From NCBI RefSeq assembly GCF_017301335.1, contig NZ_CP071247.1:1674001-1738000 (forward strand): DNA of 64,000 nt, read 5' to 3'. This DNA is from Marinobacter salinisoli (lineage in GTDB: Bacteria; Pseudomonadota; Gammaproteobacteria; Pseudomonadales; Oleiphilaceae). Positions 1 to 8,719 of the stretch are shown here, piece by piece (the first letter of the stretch is position 1; every line of letters starts with the position of its first letter). A model generated the notes under the pieces. That model did no database searches. It was not told the DNA's origin and was given only the letters and a program-made list of their open reading frames with translations. The position numbers and the translations under genes are program-made.

Positions 1-378
1 TCGGCACTCGATGCCCTGGTTTGGCAAGGAGTGGGCAAACAGGTTGTAAGTGCCGCCGTAAAGCTGGCTGGTACTGACAATGTTGTTGCCGACTTTGCAG
101 ATCGTTTGCAGCGTGTAGGTGATCGCGGCCATACCGGACGCCAGGGCAAGCGCGCCGATGCCCCCTTCGAGCTGGGTCATGCGCTCTTCCAGCACGGCGT
201 TGGTGGGGTTCATGATGCGGGAATAGATATTGCCCTGCACCTTGAGGTCGAACAGATCGGCACCGTGCTGGGTGTCATCGAAGGTGAACGAGGTGGTCTG
301 GTAAATCGGCGTGGTAGCCGCATGGGTGGTCGGGTCGCCGTTAAAGCCGGCGTGGAGCGCGAGCGTTTCAGGTTTCAT
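1..378 (-). CDS. metY: O-acetylhomoserine aminocarboxypropyltransferase (MetY-type), N-terminal part
   Basis: This is the first 126 residues of a pyridoxal-phosphate enzyme of the Cys/Met metabolism family; the rest lies beyond the left edge. Family members of this type make homocysteine from O-acetylhomoserine and sulfide in the cytoplasm. The protein begins MKPETLALHAGFNGD and then shows TPIYQTTSF, the YSRIMNPTNAVLEERM segment that contacts the cofactor phosphate, ALASGMAA, and the QLYGGTYNLF segment, all in the usual order. The PLP lysine would lie outside the window. The start is the ATG at 376-378, preceded by AGGGAAG. Cystathionine synthase or lyase relatives share the fold, but this N-terminus is typical of the MetY branch. 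Family assignment is strong; exact substrate is inferred. Confidence 0.9.
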   Translation of the reverse strand, partial: MKPETLALHAGFNGDPTTHAATTPIYQTTSFTFDDTQHGADLFDLKVQGNIYSRIMNPTNAVLEERMTQLEGGIGALALASGMAAITYTLQTICKVGNNIVSTSQLYGGTYNLFAHSLPNQGIECR

Positions 379-459
379 TGCAACTTCCCTGCAGGTTGGT
401 TGTTGGAGTTGTTTTCTATTTACTTTCGATGGCGCCCGGAGCGCGTCACCGGCCTTGGG

Positions 460-1674
460 TCAGATCAGCGCATCGTATACCAGCGAGCGAATTTCCTCCC
501 GAACGGGGTACGCCGAGGAGGGCATCAGTTGTGTCATAAAAATAAGCACCAGATCCCTGGCCGGGTCAACCTGGAAATAGGTTCCGGCCAGGCCGCCCCA
601 GCCGAACTCACCGATTGAGCCCGCAGAGGAGTGGGGCGACGGACCAATTCGCACCGCAAAGCCCAGCCCGAAGCCGTTGCCCGCCCGGGACGACTCGCTA
701 AAAGGGCCGATGGACAGGGAGGGAATATCCTTGTCATCTGGTAAGTGATTCTGACGCATAAGATCCAGGGTGTCGCGCCGGATAATGCGCTGCCCACGGT
801 ACTCCCCGCCCTGGCATAGAGCCTGCGCGAACGTGTGGTAGTCCTGCAGGGTAGACACCAGTCCACCGCCGCCGGAGAGAAAACGAGGCTCCCGCAGATA
901 GCGCGACCGTTCCGGGTCGTCCTGCAGTTTCATCTGGTCACCGGGCTGATGCAGGTAGCAGGCAGCAAGCCGCGATTGTTTTTCCGGGGCAACGTGAAAG
1001 CCGGTGTCGTCCATGCCCAGTGGGCGGAAAATGTGGTCCCTGAAATAGTCGTCCAGCGGCTGGCCGGAGAGCTGTTGTACCAGGTAACCCAGTACATCCG
1101 TAGAGACCGAGTAATTCCAGGCAGTGCCGGGGGCGAACTCCAGCGGCAGGTCGGCCAGCCGCTCGATCAGCTTGTCCAGCGTCAGGGTGCCGCTGCCATC
1201 GAGTTTCAGGCGGCGGTACGCGGCGTCGACCGGTGTTTGCTCCAGAAAGCCATAGGTAAGGCCGGAGGTGTGCGTCATCAGGTCCCGGATGGTCATGGCA
1301 GTGCCGGCGGGCCGGGTTCCGAAGTCGGGCCAGTGCCCGGTTTCATAGACAGCAAGGCGATCCCAGTTGGGGATATAGCGATGCACAGGATCGTCCAGCT
1401 GGAAGCGCCCCTGCTCATACAGTTGCATCATCGCGATCGAGGTGACCGGTTTGGTCATCGAGTAAATGCGGAAGATGGTGTCGTCGGTCACGGGCCTCTG
1501 GCGTTCAACGTCCATCCAGCCCTGGGCCCGCTGCCAGACAATCTCACCATGGCGGGCCACCAGGGTGACCGCGCAGGGCAGTTTGCCTGGCTTGAGGTAA
1601 TGGTCATCAAGATGATCGGCAATCTGTTCAAGACGCTGGACGGAAAAACCAGCGACAACATCGTGGGCAGACAT
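460..1674 (-). CDS. Beta-lactamase-like serine hydrolase (class C / family VIII esterase fold)
   Basis: This is a 404-residue cytoplasmic serine hydrolase of the penicillin-binding-protein-like family. The nucleophile motif S-x-x-K is SMTK at residues 72-75, and the second active-site tyrosine lies in WNYSV (Tyr188). The C-terminal region carries GWGGLAGT, which replaces the KTG box of true beta-lactamases, as in family VIII esterases. No signal peptide is seen, which argues against a periplasmic antibiotic-degrading role. A GAGGAG ribosome binding site sits just upstream of the ATG. It stands alone between the metY gene and the divergent lipoprotein pair. Likely activity is ester or lactone hydrolysis; the natural substrate cannot be read from the sequence. 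Confidence 0.88.
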   Translation of the reverse strand: MSAHDVVAGFSVQRLEQIADHLDDHYLKPGKLPCAVTLVARHGEIVWQRAQGWMDVERQRPVTDDTIFRIYSMTKPVTSIAMMQLYEQGRFQLDDPVHRYIPNWDRLAVYETGHWPDFGTRPAGTAMTIRDLMTHTSGLTYGFLEQTPVDAAYRRLKLDGSGTLTLDKLIERLADLPLEFAPGTAWNYSVSTDVLGYLVQQLSGQPLDDYFRDHIFRPLGMDDTGFHVAPEKQSRLAACYLHQPGDQMKLQDDPERSRYLREPRFLSGGGGLVSTLQDYHTFAQALCQGGEYRGQRIIRRDTLDLMRQNHLPDDKDIPSLSIGPFSESSRAGNGFGLGFAVRIGPSPHSSAGSIGEFGWGGLAGTYFQVDPARDLVLIFMTQLMPSSAYPVREEIRSLVYDALI

Positions 1675-1904
1675 GGCAACTCCTCTGGCTGAATTGGGAG
1701 CTTATGCCAATGTTAAGGGCACGAGAAGGGGGCGTTGAGTCAGGCAAAGCAGGCCACCGTGGTTGGCTGATGGTTGCCTGAAGTGATTGATGATTGGGGT
1801 GGTGGACTGGATGGAGTGGCCGGAAGAGCCTGATGGGACTCAGATTTGGTGGCGAAATCCGGGTTGCTGTCGGTGTCCCGAAGGCCGTTTATCTGTCGCA
1901 AAAA

Positions 1905-1920
1905 CGTGCGGTACGTCACA
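1905..1920. promoter_or_regulatory. CRP/Vfr-like palindrome upstream of lipoprotein 1
   Basis: CGTGC-N6-TCACA has the arm length and spacing of a CRP-family site (TGTGA-N6-TCACA), with three of ten arm bases differing. It lies 8 bases before a TATACT box and recurs at exactly the same spacing before the paralogous gene (4365-4380). Because it overlaps the expected -35 position, binding there would more naturally repress than activate. The regulator is inferred, not shown. Confidence 0.5.
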
Positions 1921-1927
1921 CGTTTTC

Positions 1928-1933
1928 TATACT
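1928..1933 (+). promoter_or_regulatory. -10 box (TATACT) of lipoprotein 1
   Basis: TATACT lies 59 bases before the chosen start codon. The same CTATACTTC block is present before the second lipoprotein at the same distance from its start. No good -35 hexamer is visible; the palindrome occupies that place. Confidence 0.5.
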
Positions 1934-1991
1934 TCATGATTACCCGGGGACAAAGATGTCCCGCGCCTGGCGAGATCAAGGAAGCCGAGCA

Positions 1992-4235
1992 ATGAAAACC
2001 AAACCGTCGTTCAGCGCCACGATGCTGACGCTTGTCACCTTCGGGTTTGGCTGTACCGAGAGCGATACCACATTCAAGGAGGATCCGGATTCGGCTCCTC
2101 CTCCCAGGATTGCTCCGCCGCCAGGTGAGCCTCGGATGCCTTTCCCGAGTGAGCCAGAACCGGAGCCGGAGCCAGAACCGGGGCCAGAGCCGGAGCCTGA
2201 ACCGGAGCCTGAACCGGAGCCAGAGCCGGAGCCAGAGCCGGAGCCAGAGCCGGAGCCAGAGCCGGAGCCTGAACCGGAGCCAGAGCCGGAGCCTCCTACT
2301 CCACCGCCGCCTCCTCCACCTCCACCGCCGGAGCCGGAGCCGGAGCCAGAGCCAGAGCCAGAGCCTCCGCCTCCACCACCTGAGCCAGAGCCCGAGCCGG
2401 AGCCGGAGCCGGAGCCGGAGCCGCCTGCGCCACCACCGCCCGAGCCTGAGCCCGAGCCCGAGCCACCTCCGCCACCACCGCCTGAGCCGGAGCCTGAGCC
2501 GGAGCCGCCTGCGCCTCCGCCACCACCGCCCGAGCCAGAGCCCGAGCCGGAGCCAGCGCCGGCTCCGGGTGGGACTGGTTCGACCGAACCGGGCGCCAGC
2601 GAGCCGGATGGCGCTGGATCACCCACGGGTTCACAGTTGGTCCAGGCGCAGTTTTTCGGAATTGAGCCCATCGTGTTTCAGCAGTCCGTGGCCGACATCC
2701 CGACGTCCATCCCAATGACCACAACGCCAGAGAATGGTGCCGTGGCAGTGAGCCGAACGGAAAGTGTCAGTGCGCGGTTTGGTGAGGACATGATGGTCAC
2801 CAGTATCGATGCAGACAGCCTGACACTCAGCGCCAATGGCAGGGCTGTTGCCGGGGCGGTGCAATTTGATGCTCAGACCAACACCCTGAGCTTTGCTTCC
2901 GGAGACCGGCTGCCGAGCTCGGCGACGGTTGTAGCCACCGTGGATGGAACGGTGGCGAATCTGGATGGCGACCTCCTCGGAAGCGATTTCCGCTGGTCGT
3001 TCACCACCGAAAGCGCGTCCTGGGGCCAGGCGACTGCCCTGGAAAGTGGCTCCGGTTCGGTAGCGGAGCTTCAGTTGGCTGCCAATGCTCGTGGCGATTC
3101 AGTGGCCGTCTGGGTGCAGGATCAGCAGGTGTTTGCCAGCCGCTTTGAGGCGGCCACAGGGCACTGGTCGGGCCAGGAGCGTGTGGCTGCGAACGCCGGC
3201 CGGGGCGCGAGCCCTCAGGTGGCCGTCGATCCAGAGGGCAATGTCGTGGCTGTCTGGATCAATGGCAGCGATGCCAGGATATATGCCCGACGTTTCAATG
3301 CCGGTGTTGGCTCCTGGGGCAGCGCTGTCGGTATCGGCAACCCCAATGGCGAAGGTCGCTACCCGCAGGTCGCCATGGATAGCGCCGGCAACGCCGTGGC
3401 TGTCTGGCAGCAAAGCGAGGGCTCGGCGTTGAATATCTACGCCAGTCGTCTGGCTGCCGGTCGCACAGTCTGGACCGGTGTCGAGCGCATCGATGCCCAC
3501 ACCGATGAAAGCCACCGTCCGCAGATCGCGATGGACGCCAGTGGCAATGCGGTGGTTGCCTGGCGTCAACGGGTGTCTGTGTTTGGCAACCTGAATACCT
3601 ACCGCGTCTTCGCAAACCGAATGGAGGCCGGTACCTGGCAGGGCCAGATTGCCGTTGGCACCGGTGCAAACTCTGTCGGTGTGCCGCGAGTGGCGGTGAA
3701 CTCGGAGGGCCAGGCCTTCGCGGTGTGGCGTCAGAATGACGGGGGAACCCAGAATATCTACGCCAGCCATGCCGGTGATTTTGGTTCCTGGTCCGGAGCG
3801 GAGCAAATAGGCACCGCGGGTACCAGCGTTACTCAGCCGGATGTTGCAACCGATGGTCGGGGTAACGTCTTTGTCGTCTGGCGTCAGTACGGCAGCAACG
3901 GTTCCACCGTTCAGGTTAACCGTTTCAGCGTTGCCTGGCAGGGCGCCATCGCCCTTCACAGCAGTCTGGAAAGCGCTGACTTGCCGAGGATTGCGGCTAA
4001 CTCAAATGGCGATGCCTTCGTTGTCTGGAGTCAACGGGACGGCAGTGAGTTCTTCACCGAAGCCCGGCCGTTTGTCGCCAGTGGCGGTTCCTGGGGCAAG
4101 GCCGCCCGGCTCAGTGGCGCCTCCAGTATGCCGTTTGTACCGGGGATTTCGATGAGTGCCGCTGGCGATGCCGTGGCTGTCTGGATAGAGGCAATTGATA
4201 GTCGGGGAGACCTGTTTACCAGCCGGTATTACTGA
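1992..4235 (+). CDS. Lipoprotein with Glu-Pro spacer, Ig-like domain and eight propeller-like repeats
   Basis: This 747-residue protein has no family name I can give with certainty. Residues 1-20 form a signal sequence and Cys21 (GFGC) is a probable lipidation site, though the lipobox is weak. Residues 54-192 are almost only Glu-Pro repeats and poly-Pro blocks. An Ig-like domain of the bacterial Big_5 type follows (about residues 240-335, starting TTPENGA and ending WSFTT). The rest contains eight copies of a roughly 50-residue unit with the core G-N/D-x-V/F-A/V-V-W, suggesting an eight-bladed beta-propeller, and ends SRYY. The start at 1992 is chosen over the in-frame ATG at 1794 because it gives the signal sequence, follows AAGGAAG, and matches the start of the paralog. 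Probably surface or periplasmic; function unknown. Confidence 0.85.
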   Translation: MKTKPSFSATMLTLVTFGFGCTESDTTFKEDPDSAPPPRIAPPPGEPRMPFPSEPEPEPEPEPGPEPEPEPEPEPEPEPEPEPEPEPEPEPEPEPEPEPEPPTPPPPPPPPPPEPEPEPEPEPEPPPPPPEPEPEPEPEPEPEPPAPPPPEPEPEPEPPPPPPPEPEPEPEPPAPPPPPPEPEPEPEPAPAPGGTGSTEPGASEPDGAGSPTGSQLVQAQFFGIEPIVFQQSVADIPTSIPMTTTPENGAVAVSRTESVSARFGEDMMVTSIDADSLTLSANGRAVAGAVQFDAQTNTLSFASGDRLPSSATVVATVDGTVANLDGDLLGSDFRWSFTTESASWGQATALESGSGSVAELQLAANARGDSVAVWVQDQQVFASRFEAATGHWSGQERVAANAGRGASPQVAVDPEGNVVAVWINGSDARIYARRFNAGVGSWGSAVGIGNPNGEGRYPQVAMDSAGNAVAVWQQSEGSALNIYASRLAAGRTVWTGVERIDAHTDESHRPQIAMDASGNAVVAWRQRVSVFGNLNTYRVFANRMEAGTWQGQIAVGTGANSVGVPRVAVNSEGQAFAVWRQNDGGTQNIYASHAGDFGSWSGAEQIGTAGTSVTQPDVATDGRGNVFVVWRQYGSNGSTVQVNRFSVAWQGAIALHSSLESADLPRIAANSNGDAFVVWSQRDGSEFFTEARPFVASGGSWGKAARLSGASSMPFVPGISMSAAGDAVAVWIEAIDSRGDLFTSRYY
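2151..2568 (+). repeat. Low-complexity Glu-Pro / poly-Pro coding repeat
   Basis: About 418 bases built from GAGCC(A/G/T) and CCNCCN units encode an (EP)n track interrupted by seven or so short poly-proline blocks. It falls between the signal sequence and the Ig-like domain of the first lipoprotein and is absent from the neighbouring paralog, so it looks like an expansion in one copy. Open frames in the other phases here (Ser-Arg-rich forward, Gly-Ser-rich reverse) are by-products of the repeat. Confidence 0.9.
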
Positions 4236-4364
4236 GCCTGTCTCCCCGTTTTCACGGAGGCTGACCGGATTCCCGCTCTGTGGGCGGGGCCGGTCAGCAC
4301 TCAGCCCGTGGGGCCTCATTCGCTGGCAATGGAGTGTCGAAACCTTACGGATGGAGGTGAAAAA

Positions 4365-4380
4365 TGTGCGATGTATCACA
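4365..4380. promoter_or_regulatory. CRP/Vfr-like palindrome upstream of lipoprotein 2
   Basis: TGTGC-N6-TCACA differs from the CRP/Vfr consensus arms at one base. It lies 8 bases upstream of a TATACT box, exactly as the site before lipoprotein 1. Its position over the -35 region suggests repression or a non-classical promoter. Confidence 0.58.
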
Positions 4381-4387
4381 TTGTTTC

Positions 4388-4393
4388 TATACT
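4388..4393 (+). promoter_or_regulatory. -10 box (TATACT) of lipoprotein 2
   Basis: TATACT within a TTTCTATACTTC block shared with the region before lipoprotein 1. The following leader ends in an 18-base segment identical in both genes (AGATCAAGGAAGCCGAGC), which contains the ribosome binding site. Confidence 0.5.
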
Positions 4394-4451
4394 TCTTGGG
4401 TAATTGGACACAGAGAAGCCTTCCGCCTGGCCAGATCAAGGAAGCCGAGCC

Positions 4452-6149
4452 ATGAACACCAAACCCTCGCGCAGCGCCCTAATTTTCGTGCTCACCGCAC
4501 TCGCGTTTGGCTGTACCGAGAGTGAAACAACCTTCAAAGGTGATGGCGGCCCCGGGGTTGCTCAGGCGCCAGCGGTGGGTTCTCCGGACCCAACAGCTGG
4601 GCCAGAGCCCGGCGTCAGTCCGCCGAGGGTCCTTGCCACCACGCCGGAAAACGGCGCCGATGGGGTAGATCGAACCGCCGATGTCAGTGTTCGCTTCAGT
4701 GAAGACATTCTGGGCACCAGCATATCCGGCAATAGCCTGTCGCTTACCGCCGATGGCCGCGCAGTTCCCGGGGACGTCCGGTTCGATGCAGAGTCCAGCG
4801 TCATGAGTTTTTCGCCTGAGGATCGGCTGCCCAAATCGGTGCAGATCGAGGCGGTGGTGGACGGACAGGTTGCGGATCTGGCGGGTAATAGTCTCGGACA
4901 GGCGTACCGCTGGTCGTTTACCACCGCCGGTGCGTTCTGGGGCGATGCGGCCGCGATCGACGGCGGTTCCGGGCCGGTAAGTGAGCCGGAGCTGGCCGGT
5001 AATGCCCGTGGTGATGCCATTGCCGTCTGGGTTCAGGGCGGAGATCTGTATGCCCGGCGATTTGAGGCGGATAGCGGTGCATGGCGCGGGGCCGAACGGA
5101 TCAAGGGAAAGGTCGAAAGCAGCGCCAGACCCCATGTCGCCATGGACCCCAGAGGCAATGCGCTGGTGGTGTGGAGTAAGAAAAACGACGACCGTGTGTA
5201 TGCCCGCCGATTCGATGCCGGACGTGGCCGTTGGGATAAAGACACCCGAATCGGCGGTGCTGATGCGAGCAATCCCAGAGTTGCTGTGGATGCCCGGGGG
5301 CGGGCTGTGGCCGTATGGCAACAACGGGACGCGCTGGCGAGCAACGTATACGCCAGTCGGTTCGCGCCGGACAGCGGCAGCTGGGGCGAACCGGTTCGCC
5401 TTGAAACCCTGTTAGATCAGAGCCGCCAACCGCAAGTCGCCATGGATTCGAATGGCAACGCGGTCGTTGTCTGGCGTCAACGGGTAGGCTTTTTCAATAT
5501 CTTCAATACCTTCACCGTCTATGCGAATCGGTACGTTGTGGGCTCCGGGTGGCGGGGGGCTGAGGCTGTCGGCCCCAGTGTAAATTCCGCCGCACCGCCG
5601 GAGCTGGCAATGTCTGCCTCCGGGACCGCCTTCGTGGTCTGGCGCCAGTCCGACGGTGGTAATCAGAATATTTATGCCAGTCGGTTAAGCGGCTCCGGCA
5701 GCTGGTCTGGCGCAGAAAGAATCGGCTCGGCCGGCACCAGCGGTGTTCAGCCTCATATAGCGGTGGATGGCCAGGGCAACGCTTATGCCGTCTGGCGTCG
5801 GAACGCAGGCAGCCGCTATGTCATCGAGGTCAACCGATACACTGGCGCCTGGCGGGGTGTCACTGCGATTCAGAGCACAACGGACCGGGCGGACTACCCC
5901 AAGGTTGCGGCGGATGCGGGAGGCGACGCCCTGGTGGTTTGGACGCAACGCGGGGGTGGCGGCTATTTTGTCACTGCCCGATCGTTTGACCTCAGCGAGG
6001 GTGCTTGGGGAGAGGTAGAGCGTATCAGCGACGCATCCGGTGCTCCGTTCGAACCTGCCATTGCCTTGGAGGCTGATGGAGATGCGACGGCAATCTGGTT
6101 GCAGGCGAATGGCGGACAACGGGATCTGTTGGCCAATCGTTATTACTAG
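4452..6149 (+). CDS. Lipoprotein paralog with Ig-like domain and eight propeller-like repeats
   Basis: This 565-residue protein is a tandem paralog of the upstream gene. It begins with the same kind of signal sequence, has a Cys in FGCTESETTFK (the upstream copy has CTESDTTFK), then goes through only a short Pro/Gly-rich linker to the Ig-like domain (TTPENGA to WSFTT) and eight repeats with cores such as IAVWVQ, LVVWSK, VAVWQQ and FVVWRQ, ending NRYY. The Glu-Pro track of its neighbour is missing. The ATG at 4452 follows AAGGAAG. Duplicated leader and promoter indicate a whole-unit duplication. The repeat resembles secreted propeller proteins, but no catalytic motif is visible, so a binding or structural role on the cell surface is only a guess. 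Confidence 0.85.
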   Translation: MNTKPSRSALIFVLTALAFGCTESETTFKGDGGPGVAQAPAVGSPDPTAGPEPGVSPPRVLATTPENGADGVDRTADVSVRFSEDILGTSISGNSLSLTADGRAVPGDVRFDAESSVMSFSPEDRLPKSVQIEAVVDGQVADLAGNSLGQAYRWSFTTAGAFWGDAAAIDGGSGPVSEPELAGNARGDAIAVWVQGGDLYARRFEADSGAWRGAERIKGKVESSARPHVAMDPRGNALVVWSKKNDDRVYARRFDAGRGRWDKDTRIGGADASNPRVAVDARGRAVAVWQQRDALASNVYASRFAPDSGSWGEPVRLETLLDQSRQPQVAMDSNGNAVVVWRQRVGFFNIFNTFTVYANRYVVGSGWRGAEAVGPSVNSAAPPELAMSASGTAFVVWRQSDGGNQNIYASRLSGSGSWSGAERIGSAGTSGVQPHIAVDGQGNAYAVWRRNAGSRYVIEVNRYTGAWRGVTAIQSTTDRADYPKVAADAGGDALVVWTQRGGGGYFVTARSFDLSEGAWGEVERISDASGAPFEPAIALEADGDATAIWLQANGGQRDLLANRYY

Positions 6150-6199
6150 GCAGCAGATCAGTTGTTGGTCACCCCGAGCATCGCCAACTGCATGGTCTG

Positions 6200-7150
6200 T
6201 TAACTGCTCAGCGCGGCGGAGATGGGTGGGTATCCTCGATCCGCCAAATCCTGTGGCTTGGTCTGGCAAGCGTCTTCAATACGTTGCATGAAGCTGGCCA
6301 TTGCTTTCGAGTATTCCGGCCAGTTCTCGAACATTGGCATATGTCCGCTGCCGTCGATAAATACCTTCTCGGAGCCCGGAATCGCATCGGCGAGTTGATG
6401 GGTGCGCTGGATCGAAACGTAGGGGTCCTGGTTTCCGCAAAGCACCAGGGTAGGGCATCGGAGCGATGCCAGGTGAGGGGTCAGATCCAGTGCCACCAGA
6501 TCGCGGAAATAGATGCCCATAGATCGTCGGCAGATTCGCTGCATGGCGGGGAAGTAAGCCTGCAAGTAGGCTGGAAAATCGGCGTGCGCGAAAAATATCC
6601 TGGGTGAGGCCACGACGTCACGCATAAACAACCGGTGGATCGGTTCTGCCAGCGCATTCAGTTTCAGAACCGTGGCCACCAGGCTTCGCCCGGTCCGGCC
6701 CATGCGCGTAGCCAGCCACTGAAAGGCTGCATACACGCCGTTATCTTCCTGCCCTGTCAGGGCGCTACCCATCGCGACAACTCCCAGGATCTGCCCGGGA
6801 CGTCGGGTTGCGGCAAAAAGTGCCGCCTGTCCGCCGGTGGAATGACCGACGAGGACACAGCGCCGGTTACCGATCAGTGCGTGGATCTGTTCGAACAGGG
6901 CGTCGGTCAGGCGTTCTGCGTCAATCCGCTCAGAGCCGGATAGGCTCGCAGAGGGGTAGTGGCCGGGAAGGGCGATGGCGTAGACCGGACGGTCACCAAA
7001 AACGCTGAGGTGCGGCGGGTGCCAGAAATACACCGAACTGATCAACCCGTGAATCAGAACGACAGGCTCACCCTTGCTGTCTTCGTTGAACGCCAGGCAG
7101 GTATATCCCGGCAGTTCTATCACCCTGGGGCCGCTGATCGTTTGGGGCAT
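6200..7150 (-). CDS. Alpha/beta-fold hydrolase
   Basis: This 316-residue protein has the plan of a cytoplasmic alpha/beta hydrolase. The oxyanion-hole HG is at residues 34-35 (VVLIHGL), the nucleophile elbow is VGHSTGG with Ser104, an acidic residue lies in CGNQDPYV, and the catalytic His is in GSGHMPMFENW near residue 290. The C-terminal tail of about 25 residues is extra. No signal peptide or membrane segment is seen. It stands alone between the lipoprotein pair (convergent) and tRNA-Met. Substrate is not readable; relatives include esterases, haloalkane dehalogenase-like and C-C hydrolases. Confidence 0.88.
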   Translation of the reverse strand: MPQTISGPRVIELPGYTCLAFNEDSKGEPVVLIHGLISSVYFWHPPHLSVFGDRPVYAIALPGHYPSASLSGSERIDAERLTDALFEQIHALIGNRRCVLVGHSTGGQAALFAATRRPGQILGVVAMGSALTGQEDNGVYAAFQWLATRMGRTGRSLVATVLKLNALAEPIHRLFMRDVVASPRIFFAHADFPAYLQAYFPAMQRICRRSMGIYFRDLVALDLTPHLASLRCPTLVLCGNQDPYVSIQRTHQLADAIPGSEKVFIDGSGHMPMFENWPEYSKAMASFMQRIEDACQTKPQDLADRGYPPISAALSS

Positions 7151-7305
7151 AGGCGGGCATCCATTCCACGCGTGAGTTTATCCTTTGCAATCGTAGACTC
7201 GGCGCACCGGAAAGCCTATACCGGGCGTTCGCTTTTCAGCGGTGGTTCAATGTTTTGCGTGTTTGGGGCGTTTCCCGGGTTCATCCTGGGGATTGAGCGG
7301 CCATT

Positions 7306-7341
7306 AAAAAAGGCCCACCGCTTTCGCGATGAGCCTTTTTT
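7306..7341 (-). terminator. Bidirectional Rho-independent terminator after tRNA-Met
   Basis: AAAAAAGGC and GCCTTTTTT arms flank an inner CGC/GCG stem with a TTTC loop. Because both ends are A/T tracts it could work in either direction. It sits 11 bases downstream of the 3' end of the minus-strand tRNA-Met, so its main role is probably to end that transcript. Confidence 0.8.
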
Positions 7342-7351
7342 AATCGAATAC

Positions 7352-7428
7352 TGGTAGCAAGGGGCGGAGTCGAACCGCCGACCCCAGCATTATGAGTGCT
7401 GTGCTCTAACCAACTGAGCTACCTTGCC
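7352..7428 (-). tRNA. tRNA-Met (CAT), elongator type
   Basis: A 77-base cloverleaf with encoded CCA. The anticodon arm is CAGCA-CTCATAA-TGCTG (anticodon CAT), the D arm is GTAGCTCAGTTGGTTAGAGCAC-like, and the T loop is TTCGACT in a GGCGG/CCGCC stem. The initiator features (unpaired position 1, three G:C pairs closing the anticodon loop) are absent, so this is the elongator species. The acceptor end pairs G1 with T72, a wobble at a normally Watson-Crick position. Isoleucine-type CAT tRNA (lysidine) is the other possibility but less likely from the arms. Confidence 0.92.
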
Positions 7429-7520
7429 AAATCGTTTCAGGCATGGCCCCAAACGAGGCGCGTATTTTCAGCATTTGTGCGGGGGCTGTCAAGGCCTTCG
7501 CAATGCTTTTTCGTCCAAAT

Positions 7521-8612
7521 TTATACGTTGAAGCGGAAGTGGATAACGTCGCCGTCCTTCACGATGTAATCCTTGCCTTCGAGGCGCCATTTTCCGGCTT
7601 CCTTGGCCCCGGCTTCACCGTTTCCGGCCACGTAATCGTCGTAGCTGACCACTTCAGCTCGAATAAAGCCGCGTTCGAAATCGGTGTGGATCACACCCGC
7701 TGACTGAGGTGCTGTGGCGCCGATCTTGGTGGTCCATGCACGAACCTCTTTTACGCCGGCAGTGAAGTAGGTCTGCAGACCCAGCAGGTTGTAACCGGCC
7801 CGGATGACCCGGTCCAGGCCAGGCTCTTCCATGCCCATTTCCTCCAGAAACATGGACTTCTCGTCGTCTTCCAGTTCGGAGATTTCAGCTTCGATCTTGT
7901 TGCAGATCGGCACGACAACGGCGCCTTCTTCCGCTGCGATCGCCTTTACTTCATCCAGGTACGGGTTGTTTTCGAACCCATCTTCGCTCACGTTGGCGAT
8001 GTACATGGTTGGTTTGACCGTCAACAGGCACAGTTCCCGAATCAGCGCCTGTTCGTCGTCAGACAGCTCCATACCGCGCACTGGCTTGCCTTCGTTCAGT
8101 ACCGGCAGCAACTTTTCGAACACCTCCAGCTGTGCTTTGGCGGTTTTGTCGCCACTCTTGGCGACCCGCTGCACCCGCTTGATGGCTTTCTCGACAGTGT
8201 CCATGTCGGCCAGCGCCAGTTCGGTGTTGATCACTTCGATGTCGGCCGCCGGATGCACCTTGTTGGCGACGTGGATTACGTTCTCGTCTTCAAAGCACCG
8301 CACAACATGGGCGATGGCGTCGGTCTGGCGAATGTTGGCCAGGAACTGGTTGCCCAGACCTTCGCCCTTGGAGGCGCCGGCGACCAGCCCGGCAATATCC
8401 ACGAATTCCATGGAGGTGGGCACAACCCGCTCTGGCTTGACGATGTCAGCCAGTTTGTTCAGGCGCGGGTCCGGCATGGGGACCACGCCTGCATTGGGTT
8501 CGATGGTGCAGAACGGGAAGTTCTCAGCGCCAATGCCGGCTTTGGTCAGTGCGTTGAACAGGGTGGATTTGCCGACGTTGGGAAGACCAACGATGCCGCA
8601 GTTAAAGCCCAT
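7521..8612 (-). CDS. ychF: Ribosome-binding ATPase YchF (Obg family)
   Basis: YchF/OLA1 is a P-loop NTPase that binds ribosomes and prefers ATP, implicated in stress and redox responses. The 363-residue length is standard. The P-loop GLPNVGKS is at residues 9-16, the G3 box is DIAGL, and the usual NKxD specificity motif is replaced by NVSE-type sequence, the hallmark of this subfamily. The C-terminal TGS domain ends [11 protein letters not shown]. It lies downstream of pth in the same direction, separated by about 107 bases, and tRNA-Met follows it closely. Assignment is secure. Confidence 0.97.
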   Translation of the reverse strand: MGFNCGIVGLPNVGKSTLFNALTKAGIGAENFPFCTIEPNAGVVPMPDPRLNKLADIVKPERVVPTSMEFVDIAGLVAGASKGEGLGNQFLANIRQTDAIAHVVRCFEDENVIHVANKVHPAADIEVINTELALADMDTVEKAIKRVQRVAKSGDKTAKAQLEVFEKLLPVLNEGKPVRGMELSDDEQALIRELCLLTVKPTMYIANVSEDGFENNPYLDEVKAIAAEEGAVVVPICNKIEAEISELEDDEKSMFLEEMGMEEPGLDRVIRAGYNLLGLQTYFTAGVKEVRAWTTKIGATAPQSAGVIHTDFERGFIRAEVVSYDDYVAGNGEAGAKEAGKWRLEGKDYIVKDGDVIHFRFNV

Positions 8613-8648
8613 GGAATGCCTCTGCTGATGCGAAAAAAATGTGGCCGG

Positions 8649-8654
8649 ATTATA
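8649..8654 (-). promoter_or_regulatory. Possible -10 box of ychF
   Basis: TATAAT on the minus strand, inside the short inverted repeat CCGG-TATAAT-CCGG, 37 bases before the ychF start. No good -35 hexamer is present at 17 bases, so this is only a candidate for a promoter separate from the pth transcript. Confidence 0.4.
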
Positions 8655-8719
8655 CCGGTCGAGCGGGCAGGGTGCGAGTAGGAGGAATACGGAGTTGGAC
8701 GGCTGGCCGGGCAGTCGGG

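Larger units (their letters stand above)
1675..1991. other. Gene-free divergent intergenic region
   Basis: This 317-base gap separates the minus-strand serine hydrolase from the first lipoprotein. The distal half shows no convincing gene; an open frame upstream of the lipoprotein start (from 1794) has no ribosome binding site and no family-like content. The proximal half (about 1900-1991) holds a palindrome, a TATACT -10 box and a leader that recur in front of the second lipoprotein. Confidence 0.6.

Noticed and set aside
460..1674. Antibiotic-resistance beta-lactamase
   Set aside because: No signal peptide and no KTG box; the motifs fit esterase-type serine hydrolases better.
1976..2718. 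Gly-Ser-rich reverse frame and Ser-Arg-rich forward frame over the Glu-Pro repeat
   Set aside because: They are out-of-phase readings of the GAGCCN repeat and have no start signals or family content.
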